Positions 1 through 8,604 of a DNA stretch of 64,000 nt are shown here, piece after piece. The notes beneath the pieces were generated by a model, which was given only the letters and a program-made list of their open reading frames with translations, was not told the DNA's origin and made no database searches. The stretch spans positions 1 to 64,000 of the forward strand of contig DWWR01000048.1 in assembly GCA_019119645.1 (NCBI GenBank), read 5' to 3'. Source of the stretch: Anaerobutyricum faecale. Its GTDB lineage: Bacteria > Bacillota > Clostridia > Lachnospirales > Lachnospiraceae. Both the position numbers and the translations under genes were made by a program. The first letter of the stretch is position 1. The number at the start of each line of letters is the position of its first letter.

Positions 1-1146
1 ATTTATCAGCCGGAAGTGATTCTGTGGCTTTACTCCAAGTCTGAGCCGAACAAAGCATTTGATTTCTGTTTTGACGATGAGATTCTTCGTCAGTATTTTG
101 AGTTTGACAAGATGCTCAAAACGTATCAGGCAGGAAAAGGCAAGAACTTTGATTATATCGAAGGTATCATGCATAACTGCCTGATTGAAGGAAGAACCGT
201 TCATCCGGTACCGATGCAGCAGATTGTGAACTTTGGTTCTGTGGTTGACTTCAATGCGGACATGCTGGAGACAGTCTTTGAGAAGATCGGAACTCCATAT
301 AAGAAGGAAGAGTTTGCGGAGCGGCTGGAGCTTGCAAAATACTGGCTGGAGAAATGTGCGCCGCAGAACATGAATACTCTTCTCGGATACCGGAACTGGG
401 ATTATTATAATCAGTTAAATGAGGTGGAGAAGAAGGAGATCGCTCTGCTTCATGATTATATTCAGAAGGGTGGATATGATCTGGATGCGTTAAACGCATT
501 TATTTACACTATTCCGAGAGAAGCAGATCCGAATTTTGACGAGGAAAATAAGAAGGCGGCGCAGGCCAATTTCTTTAAGAATGCTTATAATCTGATGATT
601 GGCAAGGCAGCAGGTCCGAGACTTTATCTGTTCCTCTATGCCGTAGAGCCGGAGAGATACCTCTCCCTGCTGGATTTCTCCACACCACAGACCGAGGAGG
701 AGAAAGAACTGGCAGCGGCAGCCAGGGCTGAGGCAGAGAGAATTGCAGCAGAGGAAGCGGCTGCAGCCAAAGCGGCGGCGGAAGAAGAGGCGAGAAGAGC
801 GGCTATTGCTCCGGTAAAACCGCAGATTACCATCGATGATTTTGATAAGATGGATATGCGTGTCTGCAAAGTGACTGCCTGCGAGATCGTGAAGAATGCG
901 GAGAAACTTTTAAAGATCACTCTCTTTGACGGACTGGGAGAGAGAATCATTGTATCTTCCATCCGTGATGAGTATACACCGGAAGAACTGATCGGCAGAA
1001 AGATCATTGTTCTGGCGAATCTGAAACCGGCGAAGTTTGCCGGCGTAAAGAGCAACGGAATGTTATTGGCGGCTACCCACGACGACTGTGGCTGCAAGCT
1101 GATCTTTGTAGATGACAGTGTTCCGGAAGGAACTGCGATTCATTAA
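1..1146 (+). CDS. lysK: Class I lysyl-tRNA synthetase, C-terminal part, with tRNA-binding domain (5' truncated)
   Basis: The frame is open from base 1, so the N-terminal Rossmann catalytic half lies outside the window. The visible start resembles the alpha-helical part of class I LysRS (a PEV-LYSKSEPNKAF stretch followed by an EFDKM motif), and later there is the family's GPRLYLFL stretch near the end of the helical domain. An Ala/Glu-rich linker of about 50 residues leads to an OB-fold tRNA-binding domain of the EMAP/Trbp111 type (from about IDDFDKMDMRV to the end, with the NLKPAKFAGVKSNGMLLAA signature). The enzyme would charge tRNA-Lys in the cytoplasm. Class I LysRS is the minority form in bacteria. 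MetRS is the main alternative because it carries a similar C-terminal domain, but the helical region does not read like MetRS. Confidence 0.72.
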   Translation: MYQPEVILWLYSKSEPNKAFDFCFDDEILRQYFEFDKMLKTYQAGKGKNFDYIEGIMHNCLIEGRTVHPVPMQQIVNFGSVVDFNADMLETVFEKIGTPYKKEEFAERLELAKYWLEKCAPQNMNTLLGYRNWDYYNQLNEVEKKEIALLHDYIQKGGYDLDALNAFIYTIPREADPNFDEENKKAAQANFFKNAYNLMIGKAAGPRLYLFLYAVEPERYLSLLDFSTPQTEEEKELAAAARAEAERIAAEEAAAAKAAAEEEARRAAIAPVKPQITIDDFDKMDMRVCKVTACEIVKNAEKLLKITLFDGLGERIIVSSIRDEYTPEELIGRKIIVLANLKPAKFAGVKSNGMLLAATHDDCGCKLIFVDDSVPEGTAIH

Positions 1147-1150
1147 TAAT

Positions 1151-1189
1151 GGGCGCATGGGCGACGAAAATTGTTGTCCGTGCGCCTTT
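1151..1189 (+). terminator. Putative terminator after lysK
   Basis: A 14-bp stem with G-U pairs (1152-1165 with 1173-1186, 7-nt loop) lies 5 nt after the lysK stop. The following T run is weak (TTTG). A second, looser hairpin GGCCAA/TTGGCC follows at about 1201-1222. Confidence 0.5.
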
Positions 1190-1320
1190 GCGCGTATGAG
1201 CGGCCAATGCTTTTTGTTTGGCCGGGCAGATTCTGTTTGATTTGGCAGCGAAAAGGCCCGGATCATACAGAACGAAAATAATTATTGAAATAATCGTAAA
1301 AGAGAAAGGAAAACATACAT

Positions 1321-1956
1321 ATGAAAACATTGATCTTTGATCTGGGAATGGTTCTGGTACATTTTCGCTGGAGAGAGTTTCTGACAGATATGGGTTATGA
1401 GGGAGAGCGGAAAGACGGGCTGGCAAAGGCTATGTTCCAGAATCCCCTGTGGCAGGAGTTTGACCGGGGCGTCATGGGTGACGCCAACGTCATCGCAGAG
1501 ATGAAAAAAGAGTCTCCTCAGTATGCGGAGGATATCGACCGTATCTGGCAGAAGGAGAATTTCTGTAATGTGTGCCATCCTTTTGCCTATTCGGAGGAGC
1601 TGATACGGACACTCCATGAGATGGGATACAAGATCTACATTTTATCCAATTATGGAGAGACACTGCTGGGGCTCAACCGCGAGAAATATACATTTTTAAA
1701 TTATGTGGACGGCGGCGTGTTCTCCTATGCGGTAAAACAGATGAAGCCGGACGATGTGATCTATCAGACTCTCATTGAGAAATGCGGTATTGAGCCGGAA
1801 AATGCGGTCTTTTTTGATGATCTGGAGGCAAACTGTGAGGGCGCCCGCCGGGCAGGCATCACGGCCGTACAGGTCACAGACGGACTGGCGTCGATTCTTC
1901 AGGGATTGAAAGAAGAATGTGGGGTTGAACTTCCGCAGATGGAGAAATATCTGTAA
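1321..1956 (+). CDS. HAD-superfamily hydrolase (YihX-like)
   Basis: A 211-residue haloacid-dehalogenase-fold protein. Motif I at the N terminus is FDLGMVLV, the variant DxGxVLV seen in YihX-type sugar-phosphate phosphatases. Motif II is in ILSNYGE, the motif III Lys lies in VKQMKPD, and motif IV is FFDDLEANCEGARRAGI. Family members hydrolyse small phosphate monoesters; the substrate here cannot be told. AAAGGA lies about 10 nt before the ATG. It stands alone between lysK and the YesN operon. Confidence 0.85.
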   Translation: MKTLIFDLGMVLVHFRWREFLTDMGYEGERKDGLAKAMFQNPLWQEFDRGVMGDANVIAEMKKESPQYAEDIDRIWQKENFCNVCHPFAYSEELIRTLHEMGYKIYILSNYGETLLGLNREKYTFLNYVDGGVFSYAVKQMKPDDVIYQTLIEKCGIEPENAVFFDDLEANCEGARRAGITAVQVTDGLASILQGLKEECGVELPQMEKYL

Positions 1957-2143
1957 TATATAAGCTTTTTTCTAAAATTTAAGAAATTTATAGAAAATTT
2001 ATCGTATCCAGCAGAATTATTATATGATTTTTTGTTTTGTTCTGTTAGAATAATCAAATTAATGGTCTTCTACAATGGAGAAGATTTCGTATTTTAAATA
2101 CAAGATCAGAAGATACATTTAGCAGAACAGGGGGGAATCATAA

Positions 2144-2902
2144 ATGAGGGTTTTGCTGGTGGATGATGAGAAATTGGCTGTGGAGGCTATGGAATGTATG
2201 ATTCCGTGGACTCAGTTCGGAATTCATGAGATTTATAAAGCATACAGTGTAAAGCAGGCACAGCAGATTTGTGAAGAAAGAGAAATTGATATTACTTTTT
2301 GTGATATTGAAATGCCCCGGGCCAGTGGCCTGGACTTTGTACAATGGCTTCGGACAACGGAAAGAGATACAGTGGTCATTTTTCTCACGAGTCATGCTGT
2401 GTTCAGCTATGCCCAGCAGGCAGTACATTTTGGGGTACAGGATTACTTGCTGAAACCTATAGACAGGGAGGAAATGAGAAAAGTTCTCGGAAAAGCGGTA
2501 CGGATGGCAGAGAAGAACCGCAAGAGGAGAAAAACAGAAAAAAGAATAAAGGAACTGCACGGAGAGTCTGACCGGATGGAAGAAAATGTCCGCATAGTAC
2601 AGAATTATGTGGCAGAACATTTTCAGGAACCTCTTACAAGAGAGCAGCTGGCTTCTCTGGTATATCTTAATGAGGACTATCTTTCCCGTCTGTTTAAAAA
2701 ATATACGGGACTTACTTTGATGGACTATGTTACCTGGGAGCGGATGGAGAGAGCGAAGCAGATGCTCGCACAGTCCTCGCTGTCCATTTCAGAGATTGCG
2801 CTGGAAGTGGGATATTCCAATACGGCATATTTTACCAAAATGTTCAAAAAACATACAGGGGGAATCACTCCAAGGCAGTACCGAAAGGAGCAGGGAATAT
2901 GA
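2144..2902 (+). CDS. Response regulator with AraC-type output domain (YesN family)
   Basis: 252 residues. The N-terminal receiver has the acidic pair D7/D8, the phospho-acceptor D54 in FCDIEMP and K104 in YLLKPID. The C-terminal third (about 150-250) is an AraC/XylS double helix-turn-helix, including LSISEIALEVGYSNTAYFTKMFKKHTG. It is preceded by AGGGGGGAA. The stop overlaps the ATG of the downstream histidine kinase (ATGA), so the two are translationally coupled. Such regulators typically control carbohydrate uptake or degradation genes, and here the operon continues into a solute-binding protein. The target is not known. Confidence 0.92.
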   Translation: MRVLLVDDEKLAVEAMECMIPWTQFGIHEIYKAYSVKQAQQICEEREIDITFCDIEMPRASGLDFVQWLRTTERDTVVIFLTSHAVFSYAQQAVHFGVQDYLLKPIDREEMRKVLGKAVRMAEKNRKRRKTEKRIKELHGESDRMEENVRIVQNYVAEHFQEPLTREQLASLVYLNEDYLSRLFKKYTGLTLMDYVTWERMERAKQMLAQSSLSISEIALEVGYSNTAYFTKMFKKHTGGITPRQYRKEQGI

Positions 2903-4593
2903 CAATAATAAGAAAAAAACCATGGACCCTGCGCGGATTTGTGATGACCATTATTATTTTTTTAATGGTTATTTTTGAGTGCGCGGCAATCACTGGCAGC
3001 ATAGTGATTGCCAGAACACTGAGGCGGGAGAGACAGTATTCCTTTGCGTCGGTGCTGGAAATGTATTCTGTTAATCTGGAAGAAGAACTGAAATTGATTG
3101 ATGATTTCATGTTGTCGTCTATTATGATTGAGGGAAACGTGCGGGAAATTTTGCAGAGCGGTACAGAACTGGACAGATATCTGGCGGAAATCCGTATGGA
3201 GAAATCTTTTGTGGAGGAGACCAGACATATGGATCATCTTTCCGGTGCCGTGTGGTATGCGCCAGGCATAGATACAAGAGTTTCCATGATAAAAAATGAC
3301 GGAGATGTTTTTGGAAAAAATATTTCGTTTCATGTGAACCGTGTGATTGAGTGGATGCACCGAAAAAATCCGGCGGATTGGTTTTTCTATGATATGGACG
3401 GGAAAAATTATCTCGTACGGGTATTGGAAAACAGAAATACCTATATGGTAGGCTGGATTGATACGGAAGTGATTTTCCAGAATATGAGACAAGTCCTGCC
3501 GCAGGATTATCATCATCTGTATTTGTGTGTGGACGGAGAAATGCGTCAAAATGAGGGCGAAGGCCAGACTAAACAGGATTTTCTTCGGGAAGGGGGGACA
3601 AAAGAGACCCCGTATCAGCTCATCAGGCCAAAACAGGAGTACCGGGTGGCGCTCTGCCTGAAACTGCCCAACAGCAGAATATATACATTTCTCTCTAATC
3701 CATATCTGTTGGTATCTGTGGTTTTGCTTTTGTCCGGGATATTACTTTTTATTATTTTTCAGAAATTGACCCAGTATTTTATCCAGCCGATGCATTCGCT
3801 CAAAGACGCTATGATCAAGATGCAGGAAGGAGATTTTGACGTCCGGATGGATAACAGCAGCGCCATTTATGAGTTTACTCTGCTCAATGACAACTTCGAC
3901 CGGATGGCGGAAAAAATAAAAAAACTGAAAATTACAGTCTATGAGAAACAGCTGGAGAAACAATCTGTGGAACTGCAATATCTACAGCATCAGATCAATC
4001 CTCATTTTCTGACCAACTGCATGAATACCATTCGCAGTCTTTTGGTAATAGGCGATATAGAGAAAGCCGAGCAGTTCACAACGCTGTTAAGCAAAAATAT
4101 TCGATACGATTTGTCCACAAGAGTCAAAATTTCTCTGGGAGAGGAACTCAATCACGTGAAAAACTATGTGGCTTTGCAGCAGATCCGTTATGAAAAGCAG
4201 CTGTCTCTCCATCTGTCAGCGGACGAAACATTGCTGGGATATGAAGTGCCCAACATGATTATTCAGACCTTTGTGGAGAATTCGGTGAAGCATCAAATGA
4301 GTCCCGATGAACTTCTGAATATTTATGTCTCCGTGGAGAAAGAAGGAAATCGGATTCATATGGAAGTGGAGGACAGCGGGGAAGGATTTTCACCGGAACT
4401 TCTGATGCATCTGCGGAGAGGTGAAGCTATCGTGAAAAATGGTGTGGAACATATCGGAATAGAAAATGTTGTGAAACGTCTGCAGATTATGTATCAGGGA
4501 GAGGCGGAAATCTTATTTTCCAATTCCAAAAGAGGAGCGTTGGTTACGATTGTTCTCCCTGTGAGTATGGAGGTGGAGGAGCATGAAGCATAG
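2899..4593 (+). CDS. Membrane sensor histidine kinase (YesM family)
   Basis: 564 residues: an N-terminal membrane helix (about 12-35), a large extracellular sensor region (about 40-260), a second membrane helix (about 272-292), a HAMP-like linker, then a His_kinase domain with the phospho-acceptor H369 in HQINPHFL. The HATPase domain has the N box TFVENSVKH and G box DSGEGF. It would phosphorylate the YesN-type regulator encoded just upstream. It starts inside the regulator stop (4-nt overlap) and overlaps the solute-binding protein gene by 11 nt, so all three should be made together. Confidence 0.92.
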   Translation: MTIIRKKPWTLRGFVMTIIIFLMVIFECAAITGSIVIARTLRRERQYSFASVLEMYSVNLEEELKLIDDFMLSSIMIEGNVREILQSGTELDRYLAEIRMEKSFVEETRHMDHLSGAVWYAPGIDTRVSMIKNDGDVFGKNISFHVNRVIEWMHRKNPADWFFYDMDGKNYLVRVLENRNTYMVGWIDTEVIFQNMRQVLPQDYHHLYLCVDGEMRQNEGEGQTKQDFLREGGTKETPYQLIRPKQEYRVALCLKLPNSRIYTFLSNPYLLVSVVLLLSGILLFIIFQKLTQYFIQPMHSLKDAMIKMQEGDFDVRMDNSSAIYEFTLLNDNFDRMAEKIKKLKITVYEKQLEKQSVELQYLQHQINPHFLTNCMNTIRSLLVIGDIEKAEQFTTLLSKNIRYDLSTRVKISLGEELNHVKNYVALQQIRYEKQLSLHLSADETLLGYEVPNMIIQTFVENSVKHQMSPDELLNIYVSVEKEGNRIHMEVEDSGEGFSPELLMHLRRGEAIVKNGVEHIGIENVVKRLQIMYQGEAEILFSNSKRGALVTIVLPVSMEVEEHEA

Positions 4594-6076
4594 GAAAAAG
4601 CGGGTGATAAAATATATGATGGTCAGTCTGTGGATGATGGGAATCAGCGTGGCGCTCGGCGCCTGTGCGCCGTCGGGCGCCTCCGAAACATCTACAGAGC
4701 AAACAAAAGAGTATCCGAGGCTGGTTGTCGTCAACGCCGGCTCCTACGGAGATACCGAAGGCTTTGCCCTGGTGGAAGAAGAAATCAACAAGATTACCAG
4801 AAAAAAGCTGGGAGTGGAAGTGGATTTTAAAATCATCGGTGATGACTATAACAACACGGTGGAGCTGATGCTGACAGGCGGTGAACAGGTGGATATTTTG
4901 TGTGCCTCTAATACGCTCTTTATGAAAATGTACATCAATCGCCAGCTCTGCGATCTGGAGGATCTGCTGGAAAAATACGGACAGGACATTATTGATGCGG
5001 TGGGGATGGACTATATCGACTGCTGCCGGATCGGCGGGGTTCTTTATGGTCTGCCCAATAACCGGGACTATGCCGCCGGATGGGACTCCTATGCTCTGAG
5101 AAAAGATATTCTCGATAAGTATGATATCCGGGTGGAGGATATCAGGAGCATAGAAGATCTGGAGAAGATTTTTGATATGATACTGGAAAAAGAGCCGGGT
5201 ATGGTTCCTCTGGCCTGCAGCGGTTCCATGTTTTCTAATTTTGCCCTGGCCGACGGGATCAACAGTTTTCCGGCAGGAGGTCATACCAACTATGGACAGG
5301 ACGAGGAAGTCGTCAACATTTTTGAGACGAAGGAATACCGGCAGCAATTACGGAGAGTGCGCAAGTGGTATCTGAAAGGATATCTTGGTCAAAACATTCT
5401 GGAGAGCGCCACAGGAGCCACGGGAATGATCCGGAATGGCACAGCCTTTGCCATGGCGGTGAAGAATAAGCCTGGAATCAAAATGCAGGAAACCCTGAAA
5501 TGCGGACGGGAGCTGGAGATCGTTCAGTTTGGTGAGACTGCCATCAGTTATAATAGTATGGCCGCTTACCCGTGGATGATTACTAAAAATACGGTTTCGG
5601 AAGAATTGTCTATGAAGCTTCTGAATCTTTTATATAAAGACGCGGATATCATGAATCTATTGTCCTATGGTATCGAGGGTACAGATTATGTGAAGACAAA
5701 AGACGGTTTCATCACGCTGCCGGAAGGAAAAGATTCCAATCCCTATTATGGAAATGCCTGGAGACTGCCCAACCAGTTTATTACTTACGTGTGGGAAGGA
5801 AATCCGCCGGATTTATGGGAAGAGATGCGCCGCTGGAATGAAAATGCGCTGAAAAGTTGTGAAATCGGATTTAATTTTAATATTTTTCCTGTGTCAAAAC
5901 AATATCTGGAGCTGGAAGAAATCTACAATACGTACAAACCGATTCTGGAAAGTGGTATGGTCAATCCGGAACAGGGACTGTCCCGGATGCTCTCCGAGAT
6001 GAAAGAACACGGTTTGGATGAGGTGATTGCGGAAAAGAAAAAGCAATTTGAAATCTGGAAGAACAGCCAGAAATAA
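4583..6076 (+). CDS. Extracellular solute-binding lipoprotein (family 1)
   Basis: 497 residues with a lipoprotein signal (hydrophobic stretch ending in the lipobox LGAC, Cys about 27). The body looks like a family 1 ABC sugar/oligosaccharide-binding protein (VVNAGSYGDTEGFALVEEEINK at the N lobe, a central GIEGTDY segment). The start codon lies inside the histidine kinase gene. No permease or ATPase genes follow; the next gene is a secreted Big2-DUF1593 protein. It may therefore work as a sensory receptor for the YesM kinase, or use permeases encoded elsewhere. Family is clear, ligand is not. Confidence 0.88.
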   Translation: MKHRKKRVIKYMMVSLWMMGISVALGACAPSGASETSTEQTKEYPRLVVVNAGSYGDTEGFALVEEEINKITRKKLGVEVDFKIIGDDYNNTVELMLTGGEQVDILCASNTLFMKMYINRQLCDLEDLLEKYGQDIIDAVGMDYIDCCRIGGVLYGLPNNRDYAAGWDSYALRKDILDKYDIRVEDIRSIEDLEKIFDMILEKEPGMVPLACSGSMFSNFALADGINSFPAGGHTNYGQDEEVVNIFETKEYRQQLRRVRKWYLKGYLGQNILESATGATGMIRNGTAFAMAVKNKPGIKMQETLKCGRELEIVQFGETAISYNSMAAYPWMITKNTVSEELSMKLLNLLYKDADIMNLLSYGIEGTDYVKTKDGFITLPEGKDSNPYYGNAWRLPNQFITYVWEGNPPDLWEEMRRWNENALKSCEIGFNFNIFPVSKQYLELEEIYNTYKPILESGMVNPEQGLSRMLSEMKEHGLDEVIAEKKKQFEIWKNSQK

Positions 6077-6184
6077 ATTGTCGGAAATGTATAAAATACG
6101 TGCGGTTTACTTATATTTTTGTGTATTTTGCCATGTTATGATTTTCTTATCTTAGAAAAATTCACAAAAGGAGGAGAGAATAAC

Positions 6185-8302
6185 ATGACAAAAACATGGA
6201 AAACGTGGGCTGCAGCCGGTTTGTCTGCTATGCTTGTCATCGGTATGATCCCGTATCAGCCGGCGGAGGCAAAGGCAAAGAAAGCTGCTGTGAAGCCGGC
6301 CAAAGTGACGATTTCAGTGGGACAGAAGAAAAAGCTGAAATTAACGAGAAAACCGGCTGGCGCCAAGATCACCTGGAAGAGCACGAATAAGAAAGTGGCT
6401 AAGGTGAATAAAAAAGGTGTTGTAAAAGGCAAGAAGCCTGGAAAAGCAACGATCAAAATTAAGATCAAACCGAAAAAAGGAAAGGCGTACACACTGAAAA
6501 GCCGTGTTACCGTAAAAGCAGCGGCAACAACTCCAACGACGCCAACAACTCCAACAACGCCAACAAACCCAATGACACCGGAAACGCCGACAACATCAAC
6601 AACGCCGGAAACGTCAGTACCGGATGTGAAAGTGTCAGGAATTACCACGAACACAGCGGAACAGTCCATGAAGGTGGGAGATACCTTTACGATTGAGACG
6701 ACAGTAGCTCCGGCCAACGCCACCAATAAAACACTTACATTTACCAGTTCAGACACCAAGGTGGCAGAGGTCAACAATAAGGGTGTTGTCACAGCCAAAA
6801 AGGGCGGAGAAACGGTCATCACTATCGCTGCTCAGGATGGCAGCGGCGTAACGGCCAAAGTGAATGTGACGGTGGCATATGAGACTGCTAATACCGGAAA
6901 GGTACGGACCGTGGTCACTACAGACGGTGAAGTGGACGACCAGGATTCCTTTATGCGGCTGATGTTGTACGCCAATGAGATGGACATTGCAGGCATCATC
7001 ATGACAAGCTCTACATATCATTATGCCGGCGGCACCATGAAGGATGGCACAGTGGTGGAACCGTACCGCTGGACAGGAACAGAGTGGATTTATAACGTTT
7101 TGGACAGATATGAAGAGGTATATCCAAATCTCTGCGAGAACGCGGACGGATATCCGGAACCAGGATATTTGAAGAGTATCACAAAGATTGGAAATATCAA
7201 AAATGTAGGAGATATGGAAGAGCCTACAGAAGGGTCTGACTTCCTGAAAGACATTCTTCTGGATGATGACGAGAGAACTCTTTATATTCAGACCTGGGGC
7301 GGAACTAATACCACAGCCAGAGCCCTGTATGATATTGAGCAGCAGTACAAAGGCACCCCGCAGTGGGATGAGATTTATAATAAGATCTGTGAAAAAGCAG
7401 TGATTTATATTATTCTTAGTCAGGATGATACATTTGAAAAGTATATCGCTGTAAACTGGCCGGATATCAGTATTATCCATGATACCGGAACGTTCTGGAG
7501 ATTTGCTTACATGTGGAAAAGAGTGGAGCCGGAGCTGACTACCCGTCTGCAGGGAGACTGGAATTATGAGAATATCAAAACCAGTCACGGTCCGTTACTG
7601 GACGGCTATCATCTGATGGGCGACGGTACTCTTCTTCCGGGAGAATTAGATAATGAGCAGAGAGGATCCGAAGAATATCTGATCAATAATCCACAGTATA
7701 ACCGGTATGATTTTATTTCTGAGGGAGATTCTCCATCTTTCTTCTATCTGCTGGATACCGGTTTAAGAAGTCTGGAAGACCCGACTTACGGCGGCTGGGG
7801 CGGACGTTTCGGCATTGATACCGACGGCGCTTACCGGAATATTGTGAAGGATTATAATCCATATAAAGAGGGCGACGACAAGATGGATGGCAATTATACC
7901 CTCACCCGCTGGTTTGATGATATTCAGGATGATTTCGCAGCAAGAGCAGACTGGTGTGTGGATTCCTATGAAGATGCCAACCACAGGCCAACAGTTTCTG
8001 TGAAAGAGGGGCTTGATCTCACGGCAGCACCGGGAGAAAGGATTAAACTTCACGCTAAGGCAACAGATCCGGATGGAGATCACCTGACATATAAATGGTG
8101 GCAGTATTTTGAGGCGGACACTTATGACGGTGAGGAAGATGGAAGTCTTTCTGCAATTGGCGCTTCCACAGATACTGTAAGCTTTGTGGTACCGGAGGAT
8201 GCAGAAGCTGGCGATACTATCCATATGATTATTGAAGTGGAAGACAATGGAGCCCACGGTATGAAACACTATCAGCGTGTGATTGTGACAGTGGAAGAAT
8301 AA
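6185..8302 (+). CDS. Secreted Big2-repeat protein with DUF1593 nucleoside-hydrolase-like domain
   Basis: 705 residues. Start 6185 is chosen because AAAGGAGGAGAG lies just before it and a Sec signal peptide (cleavage near AEA-KAK) follows. A Lys-rich Big2-like domain (about 30-110) is followed by a Thr-Pro-rich linker (about 112-145), a second Big2 domain (about 148-232) and a DUF1593 region starting VRTVVTTDGEVDDQDSFMRL, where the DGEVDDQ acids resemble the metal site of nucleoside hydrolases. The C-terminal ~100 residues form an Ig/cadherin-like domain. Relatives include the Saccharophagus Sde182 proteins linked to polysaccharide binding. It lies 108 nt after the solute-binding protein and could share its regulation. 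Enzyme activity is unproven. Confidence 0.83.
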   Translation: MTKTWKTWAAAGLSAMLVIGMIPYQPAEAKAKKAAVKPAKVTISVGQKKKLKLTRKPAGAKITWKSTNKKVAKVNKKGVVKGKKPGKATIKIKIKPKKGKAYTLKSRVTVKAAATTPTTPTTPTTPTNPMTPETPTTSTTPETSVPDVKVSGITTNTAEQSMKVGDTFTIETTVAPANATNKTLTFTSSDTKVAEVNNKGVVTAKKGGETVITIAAQDGSGVTAKVNVTVAYETANTGKVRTVVTTDGEVDDQDSFMRLMLYANEMDIAGIIMTSSTYHYAGGTMKDGTVVEPYRWTGTEWIYNVLDRYEEVYPNLCENADGYPEPGYLKSITKIGNIKNVGDMEEPTEGSDFLKDILLDDDERTLYIQTWGGTNTTARALYDIEQQYKGTPQWDEIYNKICEKAVIYIILSQDDTFEKYIAVNWPDISIIHDTGTFWRFAYMWKRVEPELTTRLQGDWNYENIKTSHGPLLDGYHLMGDGTLLPGELDNEQRGSEEYLINNPQYNRYDFISEGDSPSFFYLLDTGLRSLEDPTYGGWGGRFGIDTDGAYRNIVKDYNPYKEGDDKMDGNYTLTRWFDDIQDDFAARADWCVDSYEDANHRPTVSVKEGLDLTAAPGERIKLHAKATDPDGDHLTYKWWQYFEADTYDGEEDGSLSAIGASTDTVSFVVPEDAEAGDTIHMIIEVEDNGAHGMKHYQRVIVTVEE

Positions 8303-8378
8303 GATGGGCGGAAGCGGTAAAAAGTCAGATATTACATCGATTATTATACAGATTGAATAAATACGTTGAAATGATCGG

Positions 8379-8409
8379 GGAGAGAACGAGAGTTCTCTCC
8401 TCCTTTTTT
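8379..8409 (+). terminator. Rho-independent terminator
   Basis: GGAGAGAAC (8379-8387) pairs perfectly with GTTCTCTCC (8392-8400) around a 4-nt loop, followed by TCCTTTTTT. It closes the YesNM/SBP/DUF1593 region. The 302-nt gap between 8303 and 8604 otherwise holds only the topB promoter. Confidence 0.9.
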
Positions 8410-8473
8410 GCATCCATAAAACCATCATAAAAATCCCCGGGCACACCTGTTGGACCGGCATAACACATGAGTG

Positions 8474-8502
8474 TTGGAAAAGAAATGAAATTCATGTATA
8501 AT
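8474..8502 (+). promoter_or_regulatory. Sigma-A promoter for the topoisomerase III gene
   Basis: TTGGAA (8474-8479), a 17-nt spacer, then a perfect TATAAT (8497-8502). The predicted 5' leader is about 95 nt. Confidence 0.75.
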
Positions 8503-8604
8503 GAAAGAATGTCAGGAAAGCATATATTTTGTAAAATGTAAAGTAGATGGGGAAATTTCGGGAAATATTTATATTATATATAGAAAGAACAGCGGAGAAT
8601 GAAA

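Noticed and set aside
6526..6620. ACN-rich triplet-like tract that looks like a satellite repeat
   Set aside because: It encodes the Thr-Pro linker between two Big2 domains, in frame with the gene.
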